Assembly (NCBI RefSeq): GCF_042676605.1
Contig: NZ_JBHTHQ010000012.1
Span: 62,001 to 126,000 of the forward strand
Direction: 5' to 3'
Origin: Alloscardovia venturai
Lineage (GTDB): Bacteria; Actinomycetota; Actinomycetes; Actinomycetales; Bifidobacteriaceae
DNA length: 64,000 nucleotides
Numbering within the stretch: the stretch's first letter is position 1; each line of letters begins with the position of its first letter. Position numbers and translations under genes: made by a program. Below the pieces are notes generated by a model. The model did not search any database, was not told the DNA's origin, and was given only the letters and a program-made list of their open reading frames with translations. Positions 62,849 to 64,000 of the stretch are shown piece after piece.

Positions 62849-63129
62849 GTGTATAAGGATAATAAAGTTATTACTTAGATAGCCGGAGTGTTTATATATG
62901 ACCGGATAGTTCCTGTAACCGAGCCTAGCGTGGAAGCAAAGCAGGCAACAACAGTTAAGATTGCGCCTCAGAATAATACCGTGGTTCCTACCACGAACAA
63001 GCGTGCTACAAGACCACCAAGGGCACGTTGCCTCAAACGGGCGTAAACCTGGCTCTTATTGCAGCAATTACGATTCCAATGGCCACCCTCGGTATCTTTG
63101 CATATCGTAAGAGTTGCGAAGAAATGTAG
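62849..63129 (+). pseudogene. Decayed C-terminal end of an LPXTG-anchored surface protein
   Basis: From about 62849 a frame reads VYKDNKVIT, a TAG (62876-62878), then IAGVFIYDRIVPVTEPSVE and a Thr/Val/Pro-rich wall-spanning stretch. After a frameshift near 63008 it reads KTTKGTLPQTGVNLAL then IAAITIPMATLGIFAYRKS and a stop at 63127-63129. LPQTG (63028-63042), a hydrophobic helix and a positive tail are the class A sortase signal. The upstream body of the surface protein is missing, so this is a leftover fragment from a deletion or rearrangement. Confidence 0.75.
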
Positions 63130-63187
63130 GTTCTAAAAACCTTACGCGCCATCTACGTGTCACTCATAGAAAAACCTCTCTCGAATT

Positions 63188-63505
63188 GTATTGGTCCGTG
63201 TTTGTTGGACTGGTTTAATTCTATCCCACGAGTTTGAGGGTATGGGCCCGGTATTCTATCGGGCTCATACCCTCAAACCGTTCTTGAATCCTTTCCGTGT
63301 TATACCAATCAATATAAGCTCTAACCTCGGTCGCAAGCTCGTGAATACTAGCAAATGTGTTCCCGTAAAACATTTCAGTCTTTAATAGTCCGAAGAAGTT
63401 TTCCATGACACTGTTATCCCAACAGTTACCCTTACGACTCATCGATTGAACAGCACCATTCTTACCTAGTATTTTCTTCCAAGACCAGTGCTGATACTGA
63501 ACCCC
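63188..63505 (-). mobile_element. IS3-family transposase (OrfB) C-terminal fragment
   Basis: On the minus strand from about 63498 to the stop at 63221 the translation reads QYQHWSWKKILGKNGAVQ then SMSRKGNCWDNSVMENFF, GLLKTEM and YIDWYNTERIQERFEGMSP, the classic C-terminal third of IS3-family OrfB (integrase core with its last catalytic Glu in MENFF). The N-terminal two thirds and OrfA are absent; homology stops near 63505 beside a truncated toxin gene. The outer end near 63188 is estimated only, from the sequence past the stop. The fragment is inactive. Confidence 0.85.
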
Positions 63506-63645
63506 CTAGATGGGCATGTATAGGCTTTGATCAGAATGGTGCTCTTATAGAACTTGTCTTCGTTAAACTCGAAGAAGGTATTCTTATTTTCCATGCAAAC
63601 AAAGCTACTAAAGGATTCATTAGCGAGATACGAAAGGGGCATTAG
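63505..63645 (+). pseudogene. 3' remnant of a BrnT-like toxin gene
   Basis: An open frame without a start codon reads RWACIGFDQNGALIELVFVK then EEGILIFHANKATKGFISEI and a stop at 63643-63645. This resembles the C-terminal half of small actinobacterial BrnT-like/DUF4258 toxins, ending with FHANKATK (family recalled, not searched). The 5' half is missing and is replaced by IS3-family sequence. The stop lies two bases before the antitoxin ATG, the usual toxin-antitoxin spacing. Confidence 0.6.
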
Positions 63646-63647
63646 AT

Positions 63648-63923
63648 ATGAATACATATAAGGCAAGTAATGGTGCGCAATTTACCGATGCGGATATTAA
63701 TCGCTGGGCACAAGAAGCTGAAAATAATTTTGCAGACGCAGGGCTTGAAGTTACCCCAGTAGCTCCACGCGCGTGGGAAATTAAAAAAGAAGTATCTAGA
63801 CCTCATACTATTCGCATTGCAGATAGCTTATGGAAGCTTATCGAGCAAGATGCAGATAGGAAAAACATGAGTGTAGACGATTGGATTCGTAATGCAAGTA
63901 CGCAAGCGCTTACACATGCATAA
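63648..63923 (+). CDS. Ribbon-helix-helix antitoxin, partner of the truncated toxin
   Basis: A 91-residue protein. The N-terminus MNTYKASNGAQFTDADINRW and AEN are typical of actinobacterial antitoxins that follow BrnT-like toxins. The C-terminal part (SRPHTIRIADSLWKLIEQDA, RKNMSVDDWIRNA) has the strand-helix-helix pattern of RHH DNA-binding domains. It appears intact, two bases after the toxin remnant, and ends before a terminator. With the toxin inactivated it is an orphan. There is a weak AAAGGGG Shine-Dalgarno inside the toxin end. Confidence 0.7.
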   Translation: MNTYKASNGAQFTDADINRWAQEAENNFADAGLEVTPVAPRAWEIKKEVSRPHTIRIADSLWKLIEQDADRKNMSVDDWIRNASTQALTHA

Positions 63924-63935
63924 AAGTAAACGCCT

Positions 63936-63980
63936 AAAAGGTTACATATGAAGGGACAAAGCCGAAAGTGTAACCTTTTT
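63936..63980 (+). terminator. Terminator of the antitoxin gene
   Basis: AAAAGGTTACA (63936-63946) and TGTAACCTTTTT (63969-63980) form an 11-bp stem whose right side runs into a T-tract. Confidence 0.85.
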
Positions 63981-64000
63981 ATTTGGAATTTTTCTGATTT

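Noticed and set aside
63466..63666. A 66-codon minus-strand frame upstream of the IS3 fragment
   Set aside because: It is antisense to the toxin remnant, whose plus-strand translation resembles a known toxin end and is spaced correctly from the antitoxin.

Overview
The window is a low-to-mid GC actinobacterial chromosome segment spanning the replication origin. Gene order on both sides of dnaA (rpmH-rnpA-yidD-yidC-jag-rsmG-parA-parB on one side, dnaN-recF-DUF721-gyrB-gyrA-DUF3566 on the other), the pcnA/NUDIX/DUF6049/murJ/pseudokinase/aminotransferase block and the sugar-transport repertoire point to the family Bifidobacteriaceae (a lower-GC member such as an Alloscardovia, Scardovia or Gardnerella relative). 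The genus is inferred from gene content only; no database search was possible.

Region 1 (1-10.6 kb) looks like an amino-sugar/sialic-acid utilisation locus. A long minus-strand operon runs from a lipoprotein solute-binding protein through a Dpp/Opp-like transporter (permease, fused permease-ATPase, ATPase), a NanA/DapA-family aldolase, nagB and nagA, ending at a strong terminator. A GntR/FadR regulator and a partial DUF4862 gene lie at the other end. The promoters of the operon and of the DUF4862 gene share a 13-bp element (TTGTCTGATGTCT) that falls in the -35/-10 spacer, so one repressor probably controls both.

Region 2 (10.6-34 kb) is chromosomal core and cell-envelope biology: an MsmK-type sugar ATPase, a large zinc-ribbon membrane protein divergent from a Ser/Thr kinase, a DsbA-like thioredoxin-fold protein, tRNA-Thr(TGT), an Rpf/G5-type cell-wall enzyme, ksgA, a LytR_C protein, pcnA, NUDIX, DUF6049, MurJ, a pseudokinase with an extracellular domain, an aminotransferase, ddl and trxB.

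Region 3 (34-51.3 kb) is the origin: parBA, rsmG, jag, yidC, yidD, rnpA, rpmH, two DnaA-box clusters flanking dnaA, then dnaN-recF-DUF721-gyrB-gyrA. Six copies of the parS palindrome TGTTTCACGTGAAACA are scattered over 22 kb. Three lie in coding sequence and two are expanded into 32-36 bp perfect palindromes.

Region 4 (51.3-61.6 kb) is accessory carbohydrate metabolism: a ROK regulator interrupted by a single in-frame amber codon, an orphan sugar-ABC ATPase, a complete ChvE/MmsAB-type monosaccharide ABC operon with a clear promoter and operator-like dyad, and a membrane-anchored beta-glycosidase of family GH3 with permuted domain order.

Region 5 (61.6-64 kb) is a degraded, mobile-element-affected stretch: a secreted glycine-zipper protein with a small membrane partner, the decayed C-terminus of an LPXTG surface protein, an IS3-family transposase fragment, the 3' remnant of a BrnT-like toxin gene and its apparently intact ribbon-helix-helix antitoxin.
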